NCBI GenBank assembly: GCA_027485735.1 | Contig: JAIXQM010000134.1 | Coordinates: 1-53,530 of the forward strand | Length of the DNA: 53,530 nt | DNA from: Sphingomonadales bacterium | GTDB lineage: Bacteria; Pseudomonadota; Alphaproteobacteria; Sphingomonadales; Sphingomonadaceae | Direction: 5' to 3' | In this document: piece after piece, positions 52,459-53,530 of the stretch | Position numbering within the stretch: the stretch's first letter is position 1 | Layout: each line of letters opens with the position of its first letter | Notes under the pieces: model-generated | What the model saw: the letters and a program-made list of their open reading frames with translations, nothing else | Database searches by the model: none | Told to the model about the DNA's origin: nothing | Program-made: the position numbers and the translations under genes

Positions 52459-53202
52459 TTACATTGCCATCGCGCCATCCACCCCGATCACCTGCCCGCT
52501 GATATAGCGCGCGCCGTCGCCAGCCAGGAAAAGCACCAGCGGCGCGACATCCTCGGGCTGGCCAGTTCGGCCCAGCGCAATGCGCTCCACCAGGGCGGCG
52601 CGCTTGTCGTCAGGGATCCCGGCGGTCATGTCGGTTTCGATCGTGCCCGGCGCCACCGCGTTGACCCTGATGCCGCGGCCGCCCACTTCGCGCGCAAGGC
52701 TGATCGTGAGGCCGATCACCCCGGCCTTGGCGGCGCCATAAGCCGTGTGGCCGGGATAGCCGACCCGACCTATGATCGAGGTGAGATTGATGATCGAACC
52801 GCCGCCCGCACGCCCCATCAGCCGCACCGCATATTGGCAGCAGGTGAGCGTGCCGGTCAGGTTGGTGGCCAGCGTTTCAGCCATTAGCCCGGTGCTGGTC
52901 ATCTCGATCACGGCATCTTTCAGCACACCGGCACTGTTGACCAATATGTCGAGCCGGCCGGCCTGTTTCTGCAGGGCCATGAAGGCGGCTTTGACCGCAG
53001 CCGGATCGGCGACATCGAAGGGCAGGGGGTGCAGTCGATCAGCCACGGCACTGCCGGCAATCATCGCCTCCACCGCCTCGGCACTACGGCCGCCGACGAA
53101 CACGGTGGCGCCCGCACCGGCCAGCGCCAGCACGATGGCACGGCCAATGCCGCGGGTGCCGCCGGTCACCAAGGCGACGCGGCCGGAAAGATCGCTTGCC
53201 AT
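52459..53202 (-). CDS. FabG-like 3-oxoacyl-ACP reductase (SDR)
   Basis: 247 residues, classical short-chain dehydrogenase. NADP site TGGTRGIG, structural NSAG (LVNSAGVLKD), catalytic Ser in NLTSIIGRVG and Tyr-x-x-x-Lys in YGAAKAG. The C-terminal GQVIGVDGAM is typical of FabG. Not the main fabG, given its context with a dedicated ACP; it probably reduces a 3-oxo group on the ACP-bound acyl chain. Starts 4 bp after the acyltransferase stop. Confidence 0.92.
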   Translation of the reverse strand: MASDLSGRVALVTGGTRGIGRAIVLALAGAGATVFVGGRSAEAVEAMIAGSAVADRLHPLPFDVADPAAVKAAFMALQKQAGRLDILVNSAGVLKDAVIEMTSTGLMAETLATNLTGTLTCCQYAVRLMGRAGGGSIINLTSIIGRVGYPGHTAYGAAKAGVIGLTISLAREVGGRGIRVNAVAPGTIETDMTAGIPDDKRAALVERIALGRTGQPEDVAPLVLFLAGDGARYISGQVIGVDGAMAM

Positions 53203-53206
53203 GGCC

Positions 53207-53530
53207 TTACTCGGCTGCAGCAGCGGGGGCGGGAACGGCAGCCTCCGCCGAGCGCTTGCTTTCGCGATCGAGGATCAGGCCCCATTTGCCGGTGACGATG
53301 CCGGTTTCCAGCACCCTCGCCGGATTGCCGAACACAATGCTGCCCGGCGGCACGTCGCGCATCACCACGCTGCCCATCGAAACGATGCTGCCATCGCCCA
53401 CGTTTACGCCCGGCATGATGATGCTGTGCGCGCCGATGCTGCAGCGGCTGCCGATCTTGGTATCGATGTGCAGGTTGCGCGTCATGTCGTGCGACAGGAT
53501 GGTGGCACCGAACACGATGGCGGTATCTTC
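53207..53530 (-). CDS. Left-handed beta-helix acyltransferase, C-terminal part (5' end outside window)
   Basis: 108 residues visible, frame open to the window end. The hexapeptide repeats (IGSRCS, IGAHSI, IMPGVNVGDG, SIVSMGSVVM) form turns of a trimeric beta-helix, ending with VFGNPARVLE. This resembles sugar O-acetyltransferases and NeuD-type transferases, which act on nucleotide sugars or glycans. A short Ala/Pro-rich tail (AAVPAPAAAAE) follows. First visible gene of the operon. Confidence 0.8.
   Translation of the reverse strand, partial: EDTAIVFGATILSHDMTRNLHIDTKIGSRCSIGAHSIIMPGVNVGDGSIVSMGSVVMRDVPPGSIVFGNPARVLETGIVTGKWGLILDRESKRSAEAAVPAPAAAAE

Overview
The window is high-GC DNA of an alphaproteobacterium, most likely a member of the Sphingomonadales. 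Three things suggest this. The two PEP-CTERM proteins end in the sphingomonad form of the tail (PEPxxWAMLLxGFGLxGFAxRRR). The order tig / clpP / clpX and the metZ-apaG pair are typical of the class. The C1-type NrdA has no ATP-cone. I infer the order from memory of these families, not from a search.

Layout. 1-3.3 kb: the end of a TPR protein, then a papain-family peptidase fused to a seven-repeat PLL-like propeller and overlapping a small chagasin-like inhibitor gene. 3.3-7.6 kb: formate-tetrahydrofolate ligase (minus strand), diverging from cytochrome bd oxidase cydAB and a 39-residue DUF2474-type gene. 7.9-14.4 kb: a small membrane protein, tRNA-Leu(UAG), trigger factor, two paralogous membrane acyltransferases, clpP and clpX. 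14.4-17.5 kb: a patchy region with dispersed palindromic repeats, a ~200-bp IS-derived element, a glutathione transferase and a fatty acid desaturase. 17.5-30 kb: mostly short minus-strand operons (esterase / zinc-ribbon protein / spermidine-synthase-like; exported RidA / PNPOx-like; fumarase / HAD phosphatase), plus an M28 peptidase, EttA and a beta-lactamase-fold hydrolase. 30-34 kb: nrdA and nrdB, separated by 452 bp with three perfect hairpins. 34-42.5 kb: a LexA-like S24 regulator diverging from two small genes, an RND efflux pair, metZ-apaG and a LysR regulator. 42.5-48.5 kb: two PEP-CTERM proteins, the first behind a sigma-54-like promoter, an exported M28 peptidase and an ABC-F protein. 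48.5 kb to the end: a minus-strand operon encoding LuxC- and LuxE-family proteins, an AMP-forming acyl ligase, an acyl carrier protein, a FabG-type reductase and a left-handed beta-helix acyltransferase that runs off the window.

Two loci stand out. One is the peptidase-lectin/inhibitor pair at 956-3291, whose stop and start codons overlap and whose products both lack a signal peptide. The other is the luciferase-free LuxC/LuxE acyl-activation and reduction operon with its own carrier protein at 48471-53530, where several genes overlap by ATGA. Most of the rest is housekeeping: protein quality control, deoxynucleotide synthesis, one-carbon metabolism, respiration and methionine synthesis.
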